This document shows, in pieces, positions 53,183-61,596 of a DNA stretch of 64,000 nucleotides. Origin of the DNA: Kapaibacterium sp044224925. Lineage in GTDB: Bacteria; Bacteroidota; Ignavibacteria; Kapaibacteriales; Kapaibacteriaceae. The position numbers and the translations under genes are program-made. The notes under the pieces were generated by a model. The model was not told the DNA's origin, searched no databases, and saw only the letters and a program-made list of their open reading frames with translations. How positions within the stretch are numbered: the stretch's first letter is position 1; each line of letters opens with the position of its first letter. The stretch lies in assembly GCA_044224925.1 (NCBI GenBank), contig JBGAJM010000001.1, positions 124,001-188,000 of the forward strand, written 5' to 3'.

Positions 53183-55998
53183 GGCGTGGTCGTCGTTTTC
53201 TTTTTCTTCTTCTTCTGCTTCTTCGTTGCAGGGAGTGGAGCGGGATCCACCCATTCGGGCGAGAGACGTTGCCAGAATGCCGGCATGCTCGGCAGAGTCT
53301 GCAGGAAGGTTGTGCGAACCTTGGGCGACGTGGCGCCGAGCCACGATCGAAGCTCGCGGACGTTGGACTCCGTGGTGTCGACGCACGAGAGAAGACGCAC
53401 ACCGCTGATGAGCGCATCACGATCGGTGAGGGCACGCCACCATGAGGAGACTTCGTTGGCCGAGCGACGTGCGCCGCGCGACAGGCCTTCGACGGCACTG
53501 TAGCGAACGATCTGCAACGTGTCCTCGAGGACGGTGCGCAGATCGCGGAAGGCCTGGGAACCACCGATCTTGCCAAGGGCATAGGCGGCGCGTGCACGCA
53601 CGTACGGATGTTCATCGGCGATCAACAGTCGCAATGCCTGCGCGCCATTCGTATCACCGATCTCGCCAATGGTGTAGCCGGCAAGGCGACGCATGCGCCA
53701 TACGGAATCACGCGAAAGGGAAAGCAAGGCGGGAAGGGCCGTTGATGATTTCACCTTGCTCGCAAGCGTTGAGGCAAGAGCCACCACCATCGGATCGCCC
53801 GAGCGAATGCTGTCGGCGATCAAGCGGTTGATGGGATCCGGCGTCTGCGCATGGATCTTCGGCAGCACTTCTTCAAGCGTGAGTCGTTCGCGTGGCATCT
53901 CCGTGCCCATGTTGGATGCAAGGGTTGGAAGGGCGGCAAGGCCCATGCCGATGAGTCGTTCGCGTGCCGGTTTGACGTTGTTCTGAAAACGCAAGGGCGC
54001 CGCTGAGGCTTGAATGAAGAGCGAGTCGGCACTGTTCGTCAGTGGAACGGATGCATACGTTGGCTCTGCTTGTGGCGCAGCGCCTGCCCGTGTGGTGGTG
54101 ACGTTCATGTCGGCGAAGACGCCGTATGAACTCTGGATCGTCGTGGAGTTGTTCCGCCCCGTGCCGCCATACGTGTCCGTTCCGCCACCATCGGCGAACA
54201 CGCCGATCATGCCGTAGGACCGACGGAAGTCCGAGAAGCCCATGGTGTTCGTGGTGTTGGTGGCGATATAGGAATCGTTGCCGCGTTCATCGATGAGGAT
54301 GGAGACGGCATTCGCATTGCCTGCGCCGAGCGAGAGCGATTCGGCAACGTAACTGTCGTTGCCGGCCTCGTCGATGAGCGAACCGAAGGCGATGTCGTGA
54401 CCGCATCCTTGACTTACTCCATGCGAGACGTAGACATCGTCTCCGAGATGATCGCGCAGGATGCCGCTTGCAAAGTGCACGCCAGCACCTTGTGCATACT
54501 GATAGGCCTGATAGCGGTCTTCGCCATCATCATCGCACAATGCGCCAAGGGCGAACCAATAGCCGGTGCCTTGTCCGTAGATGTCGGTTGCGTAGACGTC
54601 GTTGCCATGTTGGTCGAACAGGAATCCGAAACCGCCGCTGGCAAGTGGACGGTAGCCAAGACCAGCACCTTGTGTGAACGTGGTGTAGTGTGCTTCGTAG
54701 CGGAGCACGTCGGTGTACGGACTTGCGGCGATGTACTGATCGTTGCCATCGAGATCGGAGAGGACGCCATAGCCGCGCGTTGCGCCAAATCCTTGTGCTT
54801 GTGCATGGGCACGATACATGTCCTGTCCGGCATCGTCCAAGAGCACACCCATACCGAAGATGCCGCAGCCTTGACTGTTCAGTCCGGACGTATACATGTC
54901 GTTCCCCGCAAGGTCATGCACGATGCCAACGCCGAAGACACCGCAGGCAAGCGAGAAGTCGCCGGTGGAATATGTGTCATCGCCCGACTTGTCGATCACG
55001 ATCCCAACACCGCCGATGCCGCAACCCATGCCATAGGAACCGGATGCATAGAGATCGTCGCCACCGAGGTCGACGATGCATCGAATGGGCATGGCCAATG
55101 CATCGACCTTCGATGTGTTCTGCACGTGATAGACATCGTTGCCGCCAACATCAAGGATCAATGCATACTCACCGCTGTAGACGTCGTTGCCGGGTCCGCC
55201 CAAGGCGATCCGACCATACGGTGTCTTCAGCGTGACGGTGTGCACACTATCGCGAAGGAGTTCCTTGATCCCGCTACTGATGCGCACGTACTGCATAAGC
55301 TGTTGATAAAGGGACCAGCCATGGTTGTACACCGAAACCATTTTCGCAGGATCGGCCATGGCAAAGAAGGTACGGGCACGTTCCATGCCGGCTACTTCTT
55401 TGTCGTGCAGTTCCCAAATGCTGCCGTGTTCATCTTCGGTGCTCAACATCCACAACGAATCGCACATATCGGCAAGCAGGGGATTGCCGCGAAAGTTCTC
55501 ATGGGCCTCACGCACGCCGTCGTGCGCAAGGAGGAAGGCGCTCACGTACTGGAACAACACGGTCGAGCCCACGAATCCTGCCTGTGCTGAGGGGTCGATG
55601 CGAAGGCGACGGATGACCGTGTCGGCAGGCATGCCACTCTCGTACACGTAGTGTTCCTGATCGCCAAGGACGACGGTCTTCATCATGAACTGTACGTGGC
55701 GGTCGATCCCGTCCGGACTCCGATCGTAGCTCAACCGTTTGGCTTGGTCTGCCATGTCGAAGGCCGCCAAGGGATCTGTGAAGAGCCGGTCGTGCGCACG
55801 CACGCGATGCTCGTCGGCCACGATCAGGTCCGGTGGCATGCTGCAATCATACCGATGCATGCCCATGACGGCAAGTGCCGAGTCGAGCAGACGTGTTGAC
55901 GGATCGGTAAGCGAGCGTTGGGCGAAGAGCGACGAAACAGGGAGAATGGCGAGCAGGAGGAGAAGGTAGACGTTCCACCGATGCGGTCGTGGATTCAT
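53179..55998 (-). CDS. exported GxDxY-repeat and HEAT-repeat protein
   Basis: A 939-residue protein of unknown function. Signal peptide: MNPRPHRWNVYLLLLLAILP then VSSLFAQ. An N-terminal region of about 240 residues is mostly helical. From about residue 270 to 610 there are roughly 13 repeats of 22-46 residues starting GNDxY or GDDxY (for example GDDTYSTGDFSLACGVFGVG), which look like calcium-binding, beta-helix-type units. From about 700 to 900 HEAT repeats follow (RMRRLAGYTIGEIGDTNGAQ, VRARAAYALGKIGG). The end is lysine-rich (a run of seven K in KKQKKKKKKK-like sequence). It overlaps both neighbours by four bases, so it is translated with the TPR protein and rqcH. Confidence 0.8.
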   Translation of the reverse strand: MNPRPHRWNVYLLLLLAILPVSSLFAQRSLTDPSTRLLDSALAVMGMHRYDCSMPPDLIVADEHRVRAHDRLFTDPLAAFDMADQAKRLSYDRSPDGIDRHVQFMMKTVVLGDQEHYVYESGMPADTVIRRLRIDPSAQAGFVGSTVLFQYVSAFLLAHDGVREAHENFRGNPLLADMCDSLWMLSTEDEHGSIWELHDKEVAGMERARTFFAMADPAKMVSVYNHGWSLYQQLMQYVRISSGIKELLRDSVHTVTLKTPYGRIALGGPGNDVYSGEYALILDVGGNDVYHVQNTSKVDALAMPIRCIVDLGGDDLYASGSYGMGCGIGGVGIVIDKSGDDTYSTGDFSLACGVFGVGIVHDLAGNDMYTSGLNSQGCGIFGMGVLLDDAGQDMYRAHAQAQGFGATRGYGVLSDLDGNDQYIAASPYTDVLRYEAHYTTFTQGAGLGYRPLASGGFGFLFDQHGNDVYATDIYGQGTGYWFALGALCDDDGEDRYQAYQYAQGAGVHFASGILRDHLGDDVYVSHGVSQGCGHDIAFGSLIDEAGNDSYVAESLSLGAGNANAVSILIDERGNDSYIATNTTNTMGFSDFRRSYGMIGVFADGGGTDTYGGTGRNNSTTIQSSYGVFADMNVTTTRAGAAPQAEPTYASVPLTNSADSLFIQASAAPLRFQNNVKPARERLIGMGLAALPTLASNMGTEMPRERLTLEEVLPKIHAQTPDPINRLIADSIRSGDPMVVALASTLASKVKSSTALPALLSLSRDSVWRMRRLAGYTIGEIGDTNGAQALRLLIADEHPYVRARAAYALGKIGGSQAFRDLRTVLEDTLQIVRYSAVEGLSRGARRSANEVSSWWRALTDRDALISGVRLLSCVDTTESNVRELRSWLGATSPKVRTTFLQTLPSMPAFWQRLSPEWVDPAPLPATKKQKKKKKKTTTTP

Positions 55999-57317
55999 TT
56001 CATGATCTCTCGAATGGATTCTGCGGCGGATGGTTTCACGGGCGTGAGCGTGGCGATGATGGCACGTGCCTCTTCGAATCTGCCCGTCCGCACATAGCAT
56101 TGTCCAAGTGGCGTAAGGATGTCGAGGTCGTTGGGGAATTTCTTTCGTGATTCCTCGAGGAAGTCGATGCCTTCCTGGAACATCGAGGCGATGTAGTAGG
56201 TGTAGCCTAACGCCGCATAGGCGCGAGGATCGTCGGGCGCAAGGGCCATGGCCTGCTTGTGTGCAGCCAACGCTTCGTCGATCTTGCTCTGTGAACGGTA
56301 GATGATGGCGATCGAATTATAACAGGCCGGTGCCAGATCCTTCTTTAGCAATGCCGCTCGTTGAAAGGCCTGCATCGCATCTTCGGAAAAGCCGCGAGCA
56401 TCATAGGCCAGGGCCATGTTGAAGTAGGCATCGGCGAACGAGGGACGGATGACGATGGCCTTCTTGAACGAGCGCACGGCCGAATCAACCTCGCCGGCAT
56501 TCTGTTGTGCCACACCAAGATTGTACCAAGCGTCGGCCTCGCCGGGATATTGCTGGACGAATTGACGGAGTACGGCAATGGCCTCTGGGTATCGCTTTGC
56601 AGCATTCAAGGCCGCTGCATACGTGGGCACGATGGTGCGGTCCTTCGGGTCGTCCTTCATCACACCACGCAAGACCACGATGGACGAATCCACTTGGTCC
56701 ATCTGCATGAGCGATACACCCAGGGCGCGACGTGCAGCGAGATTGTTCGGCTGCATCTCGGTAATGCGACCGTAGAGATCGGCCGCCGCGGCATGTTCCT
56801 CGAGTCGTGCATAACAATCGGCAAGGAGCATCATCACGTTCACATTGTCCGGACGTCGCATCATCGTCTCCTCGAGCGGAGAGATGGCCAACTCCCACTC
56901 TTTCGCTGTCGCATAGGCAACGCCGAGTGCATACTGCACTTGAGCGCTATCGCGAAAACGGACGGCGGCGTCCTTGAGCACAGCGATGGAGGAGTCCATC
57001 TGCTTTGCCTTCTGAAGATTCTCGGCAAGGAAGAGATAGTACTGCATGGAGGAAGGGTTGGTACGCACGAGACGTTGACCGATCTCGCAGGCCTCTGCAT
57101 GCTTGCCGAGATGTCCAAGCGCCATACCCTTGAGCAGCCATGCCTGCGGCGTCGCACGTTTCGATGCCGTGATCGGCTCGACGAGCTTCAGAACATCCGC
57201 CCACCGTTGCTCACGCGCGGCTTTCAGCGCAGGGTCGAGTGACTGTGCGCGTAGAACATGCGAAGAACAAAGTGTAAGCGATGCGACAACAAACAAGAAC
57301 AGGAGAGAGCGCTGCAT
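55995..57317 (-). CDS. TPR-repeat protein, exported
   Basis: A 440-residue protein with signal peptide MQRSLLFLFVVASLTLCSSH then VLRAQ, followed by about ten tetratricopeptide repeats (for example YPGEADAWYNLGVAQQNAGE, PSFADAYFNMALAYDARGF, APDDPRAYAALGYTYYIASM). TPR solenoids bind peptides or partner proteins; an exported one probably scaffolds envelope assembly. It starts ten bases after ribD and its stop overlaps the next gene by ATGA. ATG 57317 is chosen over an extension at 57647 that overlaps ribD. Confidence 0.9.
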   Translation of the reverse strand: MQRSLLFLFVVASLTLCSSHVLRAQSLDPALKAAREQRWADVLKLVEPITASKRATPQAWLLKGMALGHLGKHAEACEIGQRLVRTNPSSMQYYLFLAENLQKAKQMDSSIAVLKDAAVRFRDSAQVQYALGVAYATAKEWELAISPLEETMMRRPDNVNVMMLLADCYARLEEHAAAADLYGRITEMQPNNLAARRALGVSLMQMDQVDSSIVVLRGVMKDDPKDRTIVPTYAAALNAAKRYPEAIAVLRQFVQQYPGEADAWYNLGVAQQNAGEVDSAVRSFKKAIVIRPSFADAYFNMALAYDARGFSEDAMQAFQRAALLKKDLAPACYNSIAIIYRSQSKIDEALAAHKQAMALAPDDPRAYAALGYTYYIASMFQEGIDFLEESRKKFPNDLDILTPLGQCYVRTGRFEEARAIIATLTPVKPSAAESIREIMK

Positions 57318-57327
57318 GGGGCGCAAA

Positions 57328-58419
57328 TTAGGCATTGACCGGCACACAGGTGAGGTGGAGGTCGGTGCCCACTTGGTCCTGTGCCACGATGTTCCAGCGT
57401 GGTGCCAGAGAGGGCGATACGGAGGGGAGCTCGTTCCAGGCAATGCCCGTTCCCATGATGATCGGTGCGATGTGCAACCGCAATTCATCGACATGGTGAC
57501 CCTGAAGGAGCGAGGTGGCAAGGCGTGGACCGCATTCGACAAGGATGGAGGCGATCTGATGCTCACGTCCCAACATCGAGAACAGCGCGCGCAGATCGAG
57601 CTTGCCGTGCATGCTCGGCGCTCCAAGCACCACAAGACCAAGATCACGAAGGCGGGCGGCCGCTTGCGAGGCGATCATGGCCTCGTCGCAGCAAACGAAG
57701 GTGGGATGATCGAGTGCCGTGATCGCGAGTTGCGACGTTGGGTCCAGCGAGCATTGGGCGTCGACGATGATGCGGGCCGGGCTTCTTCCTTCCACGTCGC
57801 GCACCGTGAACAACGGGTCGTCCGCTCGGACGGTGCCAATGCCGGTCAGCACAGCGTCGACCTCGGCACGGAGTTCGTGCACGCGACGTCGGCTCGCGTC
57901 TGACGTGATCCACTTCGACGTGCCATCAGCCGCCGCGATCTTCCCGTCCAGCGACTGCGCCACTTTGAGGATCACGTACGGAATGTGCGTGGTGATGTGC
58001 TTGATGAAGGCCCGATTGATCCATTGACACTCATCGTGCAACACGCCAACCGTCACCTGCACGCCGTGATCACGCAGGGTGTCGATGCCCTTTCCGGCCA
58101 CATTCGGATTTGGATCGATGGTGCCCACCACCACATGCTTGATGCCCGAGGCAATGATGGCATTCACACAAGGCGGCGTCTTGCCGTGATGCGAGCAGGG
58201 TTCGAGGGTGACGTAGAGGGTGGCATCGGAAGGGACAGATGCGAGCGACGAGAGAGCGTGGACCTCGGCATGCATGCCTCCGAACGTTGCATGCCATCCT
58301 TCGGCGATCGCGGTGCCCTCATGGACGATCACACAGCCAACGCGAGGATTGGGGCTCACACGTCCGGTCCCCCGCAAAGCAAGGTCCAGCGCGTGACGCA
58401 TCCAATGCTCATGTCTCAC
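57328..58419 (-). CDS. ribD: bifunctional pyrimidine deaminase/reductase RibD
   Basis: A 363-residue fused riboflavin-synthesis enzyme: an N-terminal deaminase and a C-terminal reductase. Deaminase motif: NPRVGCVIVHEG, HAEVHALSS, and PCSHHGKTPPCVNAII carry the zinc ligands. Reductase: KVAQSLDGKIAAADGTSKWI and VLTGIGTVRADDPLFTVR. The GTG at 58419 is preferred to ATG 58401, since it gives the usual longer N-terminus and overlaps the preceding lipoprotein stop by GTGA. ribH is in a different operon at 22364-22837, and no ribE or ribA is in the window. Confidence 0.95.
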   Translation of the reverse strand: MRHEHWMRHALDLALRGTGRVSPNPRVGCVIVHEGTAIAEGWHATFGGMHAEVHALSSLASVPSDATLYVTLEPCSHHGKTPPCVNAIIASGIKHVVVGTIDPNPNVAGKGIDTLRDHGVQVTVGVLHDECQWINRAFIKHITTHIPYVILKVAQSLDGKIAAADGTSKWITSDASRRRVHELRAEVDAVLTGIGTVRADDPLFTVRDVEGRSPARIIVDAQCSLDPTSQLAITALDHPTFVCCDEAMIASQAAARLRDLGLVVLGAPSMHGKLDLRALFSMLGREHQIASILVECGPRLATSLLQGHHVDELRLHIAPIIMGTGIAWNELPSVSPSLAPRWNIVAQDQVGTDLHLTCVPVNA

Positions 58420-59213
58420 TTCAAGACCCAAGAAAAGGCGAACGACGTGGTGTAGGCTGCAGGCTTGGCCGGGATGATCACTTCTGCCGTGTACTTGCCC
58501 GTGGGCACCTTCTGACCTTGCATGTCCGTTCCATCCCACGAGATCGCCATGCGCTGCACTTCATCGAGACGCTGCGGTTGTACCAGTCCAACGCGCTGCT
58601 GGAACACCTTGCCAACATCACTGCGCCAGATCACTTGTCCGTTCTCGTCGGAGACAAGCACACGTATGGTCTCTGCTGTTGGGAGGAACTCGCCCGTGGG
58701 CAAGAAGATGCGTCGTACCGTCGCTCCGATGTCGATGGTCGAATCCGATGTGAGCTGGGTGAACCCTTCGAGACTGATGGGGCGTGCCGCCGTGATCGGG
58801 ATCACTTGTCGGAAGATCACTTCATCGGTGGACGTTTGCACGCTCACGTCGCAGACGATGGTCGATGCCGTTTTTGCTTTCTTCGATGACCACGTCGTGT
58901 AGCCTACAAGGTGGACCGTGCGGTCAACACCCGGTGCACCGCTCTGGGCCGTTGTGAAGACGAGCGTGTCGGACAGGTCGTTCTCCGACGTTCCGATCGC
59001 CGCCTCCACCCAACGGATGATCGGGTCGGGTGTGCGCAGACGTGCCGGACCAACGAAGGTGAGCTTCAAGCTGGAGTCGGCAAGTCGCATGGCATTGATC
59101 TTGAACGGCGCCTCATCGGTATGATAGGTGCGACCGAGCTTTGCATTCCGCGACGATGCACAGGCCATGCACAGGACTGCGACAAGGATGAAGAGGGGCC
59201 ATGTTCTGATCAT
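58416..59213 (-). CDS. lipoprotein with C-terminal FlgD-like domain
   Basis: A 265-residue protein with signal peptide and lipobox (MIRTWPLFILVAVLCMAC, LCMAC at about Cys18). The rest is beta-rich; the C-terminal SWDGTDMQGQKVPTGKYTAE is the FlgD/Ig-like pattern also found in the propeller protein at 20090. Function unknown. It overlaps punA by ATGA and ribD by GTGA, so it is in the punA-led operon. A TATCTTTG lies seven bases upstream of its start codon but inside the punA coding end. Confidence 0.75.
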   Translation of the reverse strand: MIRTWPLFILVAVLCMACASSRNAKLGRTYHTDEAPFKINAMRLADSSLKLTFVGPARLRTPDPIIRWVEAAIGTSENDLSDTLVFTTAQSGAPGVDRTVHLVGYTTWSSKKAKTASTIVCDVSVQTSTDEVIFRQVIPITAARPISLEGFTQLTSDSTIDIGATVRRIFLPTGEFLPTAETIRVLVSDENGQVIWRSDVGKVFQQRVGLVQPQRLDEVQRMAISWDGTDMQGQKVPTGKYTAEVIIPAKPAAYTTSFAFSWVLK

Positions 59214-60055
59214 GTCGGCAAAGATACCGACTGCGCCGCTGCCTCGATCACGACACGCATGGTCGTTCGTGCCATCTGTGCTGCATCCAGCACCTCTGCA
59301 TGCGAGACAATGGCGCGTCGTGTATCGCTCAATGTGTTGGTGATCATCGAAAAGACGGCCGTCGACATGCCCAGGGCGCTTGCATACTGCGCTTCGAGTA
59401 CCGTCGACATGCCAATGGCATCGGCTCCCATGCGGCGCGCCATGCGGATCTCGGCCCGCGTCTCGTACGACGGCCCTGTCACCTGCACATACGTCCCTTG
59501 CCGCACCGCCGTCGATCGTCGCATACATCCCTGCACAATGTCGGCATGCCACCGTGCATCGATCACCGCTCTGTTCTTCACGGAAGGGGGAGGGAGGCAT
59601 GGCGGCAAGGACAGCATCGTGGCATTCAGCAGATCGGTGACCATCATAACATCACCAACAGCACTTGCAGGATGGAGTCCACCGGCCGCATTACTGATCA
59701 ACAGATGTTGTGTGCCGATGAGGTGGGAGATCGCCACGGGAGCAAGGATCGTCGACACGTCATGTCCCTCATACACATGGAACCGTCCGCCGAACACGCC
59801 AACGAGGATGCCGGAAAGGTCGACCACGCGAAAAACGTGTGCATGACCCGATACGGTCGGCTCCGGTATTCCCGGCAGGTCGCGATACGACACCTCGGCA
59901 ACGGTGGTCGCAGGGTCAAAGGCGTCCATCACGCCGGACCCGGCGATCATGGTCATGGACAACGATCGACCACCGAGAACGTGGTGAAGACGTTCACGCA
60001 AGACCGAGGCCGCGTCATGCCAGCGTTGAAGAGGGTCAACAGATGAACGATGCAT
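59210..60055 (-). CDS. punA: purine-nucleoside phosphorylase
   Basis: A 281-residue PNP of the trimeric (PunA/DeoD type I) family, converting purine nucleosides plus phosphate into base and ribose 1-phosphate for salvage. Motifs include MIAGSGVMDAF, GRFHVYEGHD (phosphate site), LISNAAGGLHP, and the base-site signature TGPSYETRAEIRMARRMGAD then GMSTVLEAQ. Start ATG 60055 has a TACATTTG four bases upstream. Its stop overlaps the lipoprotein gene by ATGA. A 23-residue C-terminal tail runs past the usual family end. Confidence 0.94.
   Translation of the reverse strand: MHRSSVDPLQRWHDAASVLRERLHHVLGGRSLSMTMIAGSGVMDAFDPATTVAEVSYRDLPGIPEPTVSGHAHVFRVVDLSGILVGVFGGRFHVYEGHDVSTILAPVAISHLIGTQHLLISNAAGGLHPASAVGDVMMVTDLLNATMLSLPPCLPPPSVKNRAVIDARWHADIVQGCMRRSTAVRQGTYVQVTGPSYETRAEIRMARRMGADAIGMSTVLEAQYASALGMSTAVFSMITNTLSDTRRAIVSHAEVLDAAQMARTTMRVVIEAAAQSVSLPT
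59219..59226 (-). promoter_or_regulatory. possible internal -7 element TATCTTTG
   Basis: An exact TAnnTTTG match lies on the minus strand, five bases before the lipoprotein ATG, but inside the punA coding sequence (it encodes part of the ending SVSLPT). It may be a coincidence; an internal promoter is possible. Confidence 0.3.
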
Positions 60056-60059
60056 GCTA

Positions 60060-60067
60060 CAAATGTA
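60060..60067 (-). promoter_or_regulatory. -7 element TACATTTG of punA
   Basis: The minus strand reads TACATTTG, exact TAnnTTTG, four bases before the punA ATG. It lies only five bases from the opposing TATCTTTG of yicC, so the two promoters face away from each other and overlap. Confidence 0.6.
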
Positions 60068-60071
60068 GCCG

Positions 60072-60079
60072 TATCTTTG
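60072..60079 (+). promoter_or_regulatory. -7 element TATCTTTG of yicC
   Basis: TATCTTTG matches TAnnTTTG exactly and is 28 bases before the yicC ATG. Its partner on the other strand (60060-60067) drives punA; together they form a compact divergent promoter pair. Confidence 0.65.
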
Positions 60080-60107
60080 CGGCTTCACTCCATTCGAACG
60101 AGGATGC

Positions 60108-60983
60108 ATGATCAGATCGATGACGGGATATGGCAAAGCGGAACGCACGATCGGCGGAGTGCCGACAACGCTTGAAGTGCGGTGCGTGAACGGACGGTAT
60201 CTCGAGCTCTCCACACGCATTCCCAAAGAATGGTCCGACAAAGAGGGCGCGATACGAGAGACCATTCGCGAGAACGTCTCCCGAGGGTCGCTCTCGCTCT
60301 ACGTCCGTCAAGAGGATGTGACCACGGCAACGTCCGTGGCCGTCGACGTCGACGTGGCCCGCGCCTATGCCGATGCCCTGCGTGGACTCCAGCGCGAGCT
60401 CGGTCTTGCGGGCGAACTCACCATCGACCATTTGCTCCCGTTCAATGCCATCTTCCAAGGCGGCAAGGCACAAGAAGGTGCACCGGATGTCTGGCCCGAG
60501 ATCAAGCTTGCCTTGGTCGAATGTTTGACGAATCTCAACACCATGCGCACGGCCGAAGGTGCAGAGCTGGAGCGCGATTTCGAAGCCCGCCTCACTTCCA
60601 TGGAAGAAGCCCTCGTTGTCATCGAACAACGGTCCGCCGAGCGCGTCCCGCTCGAGCGCGAGCGTCTGTTCGAGCGTGTGCGAACGCTCATGGGGGAAGA
60701 GACCTTCGATGAGCAGCGCTTGATGCTGGAGATCGTCATCCTCTCGGAGAAGCTCGACGTCACGGAAGAATCCGTCCGCCTCCGCAGCCACTTCAAGTTC
60801 TTCCGTGAGAACCTCGCGGAGAAACAAGCCGTCGGTCGGAAGCTGAACTTCCTCTTGCAGGAGATGAATCGCGAAGTGAACACCATCGGATCGAAGACGA
60901 ACGATGCAGAGATCGCAAAGCTTGTGGTTGGCATGAAGGAAGAGCTCGAACGAATTCGTGAACAGATCCAGAACGTGGAATGA
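60108..60983 (+). CDS. yicC: YicC/YloC-family endoribonuclease
   Basis: A 291-residue protein beginning MIRSMTGYGKAERT, the strict family N-terminus, with a central helical region and the C-terminal DUF1732-type block TEESVRLRSHFKFFRENLAE then GRKLNFLLQEMNREVNTIGS. YicC-family proteins are endoribonucleases that act on small RNAs and envelope-stress mRNAs. It overlaps gmk by ATGA, a common pairing (yicC-gmk). Length is normal. Confidence 0.96.
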   Translation: MIRSMTGYGKAERTIGGVPTTLEVRCVNGRYLELSTRIPKEWSDKEGAIRETIRENVSRGSLSLYVRQEDVTTATSVAVDVDVARAYADALRGLQRELGLAGELTIDHLLPFNAIFQGGKAQEGAPDVWPEIKLALVECLTNLNTMRTAEGAELERDFEARLTSMEEALVVIEQRSAERVPLERERLFERVRTLMGEETFDEQRLMLEIVILSEKLDVTEESVRLRSHFKFFRENLAEKQAVGRKLNFLLQEMNREVNTIGSKTNDAEIAKLVVGMKEELERIREQIQNVE

Positions 60984-61573
60984 CAACCAAGCACCTTATC
61001 GTCCTGAGTGCTCCGAGCGGTGCGGGGAAGACCACGGTTGCCCACCACTTGCTCAAGACATTCCCGCAGCTTCGCTTCTCCGTGAGTGCCACCACACGAC
61101 CGATGCGTCCGAACGAAGAGCATGGTCGAGATTATTTCTTCTTGACACGCGACGAGTTCCGGCATCGCATCGAGCGGCACGACCTGATCGAATACGAAGA
61201 GATCTTCAGTAACTACTATGGCACCTTGCAGAGCGTGGTGCAGGAAGCGCTCAACCGCGGCGAGTTCCTGATCTTCGACGTCGATGTCAAGGGGGCACTA
61301 TCGTTGCAGCGCGCCTTCCCCGACGACACGCTGCTCATCTTCGTGGCGCCACCGGACCTCGGAACGCTGGAGCAACGGTTGCGCGACCGACGGACGGAGT
61401 CCGACGAGCAGATCGCCCTGCGGCTGGACCGTGCAGAGATGGAAATGGGCAACAAGGACCGGTTCGACGAAGTGCTCATCAACCGTGACCTCCCTTCCAC
61501 CTTGCTCCGTGCCGAAGAGATCGTACGACGGGCCATCGAGGGCGCGCCGGAACAACACACCCTGTTCGAGTAG
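60980..61573 (+). CDS. gmk: guanylate kinase
   Basis: A 197-residue GMP kinase using ATP in the cytosol. The P-loop LSAPSGAGKTTVAHHLL is at residues ~8-24; RFSVSATTRPMRPNEEHGRD and FLTRDEF are GMP-binding blocks; IFVAPPD and the RDRRTESDEQI lid follow. Length is normal. It starts in an ATGA overlap with yicC and is followed by the E1 gene after 23 bases with its own TATTTTTG element. The end of the protein (GAPEQHTLFE) has no extra domain. Confidence 0.97.
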   Translation: MTTKHLIVLSAPSGAGKTTVAHHLLKTFPQLRFSVSATTRPMRPNEEHGRDYFFLTRDEFRHRIERHDLIEYEEIFSNYYGTLQSVVQEALNRGEFLIFDVDVKGALSLQRAFPDDTLLIFVAPPDLGTLEQRLRDRRTESDEQIALRLDRAEMEMGNKDRFDEVLINRDLPSTLLRAEEIVRRAIEGAPEQHTLFE

Positions 61574-61583
61574 CCCTAATTCG

Positions 61584-61591
61584 TATTTTTG
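61584..61591 (+). promoter_or_regulatory. -7 element TATTTTTG of the 2-oxoacid dehydrogenase gene
   Basis: TATTTTTG matches TAnnTTTG and is followed by GGGCT and the ATG at 61597, with a 5-base gap. A leaderless or nearly leaderless transcript is implied. Confidence 0.6.
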
Positions 61592-61596
61592 GGGCT

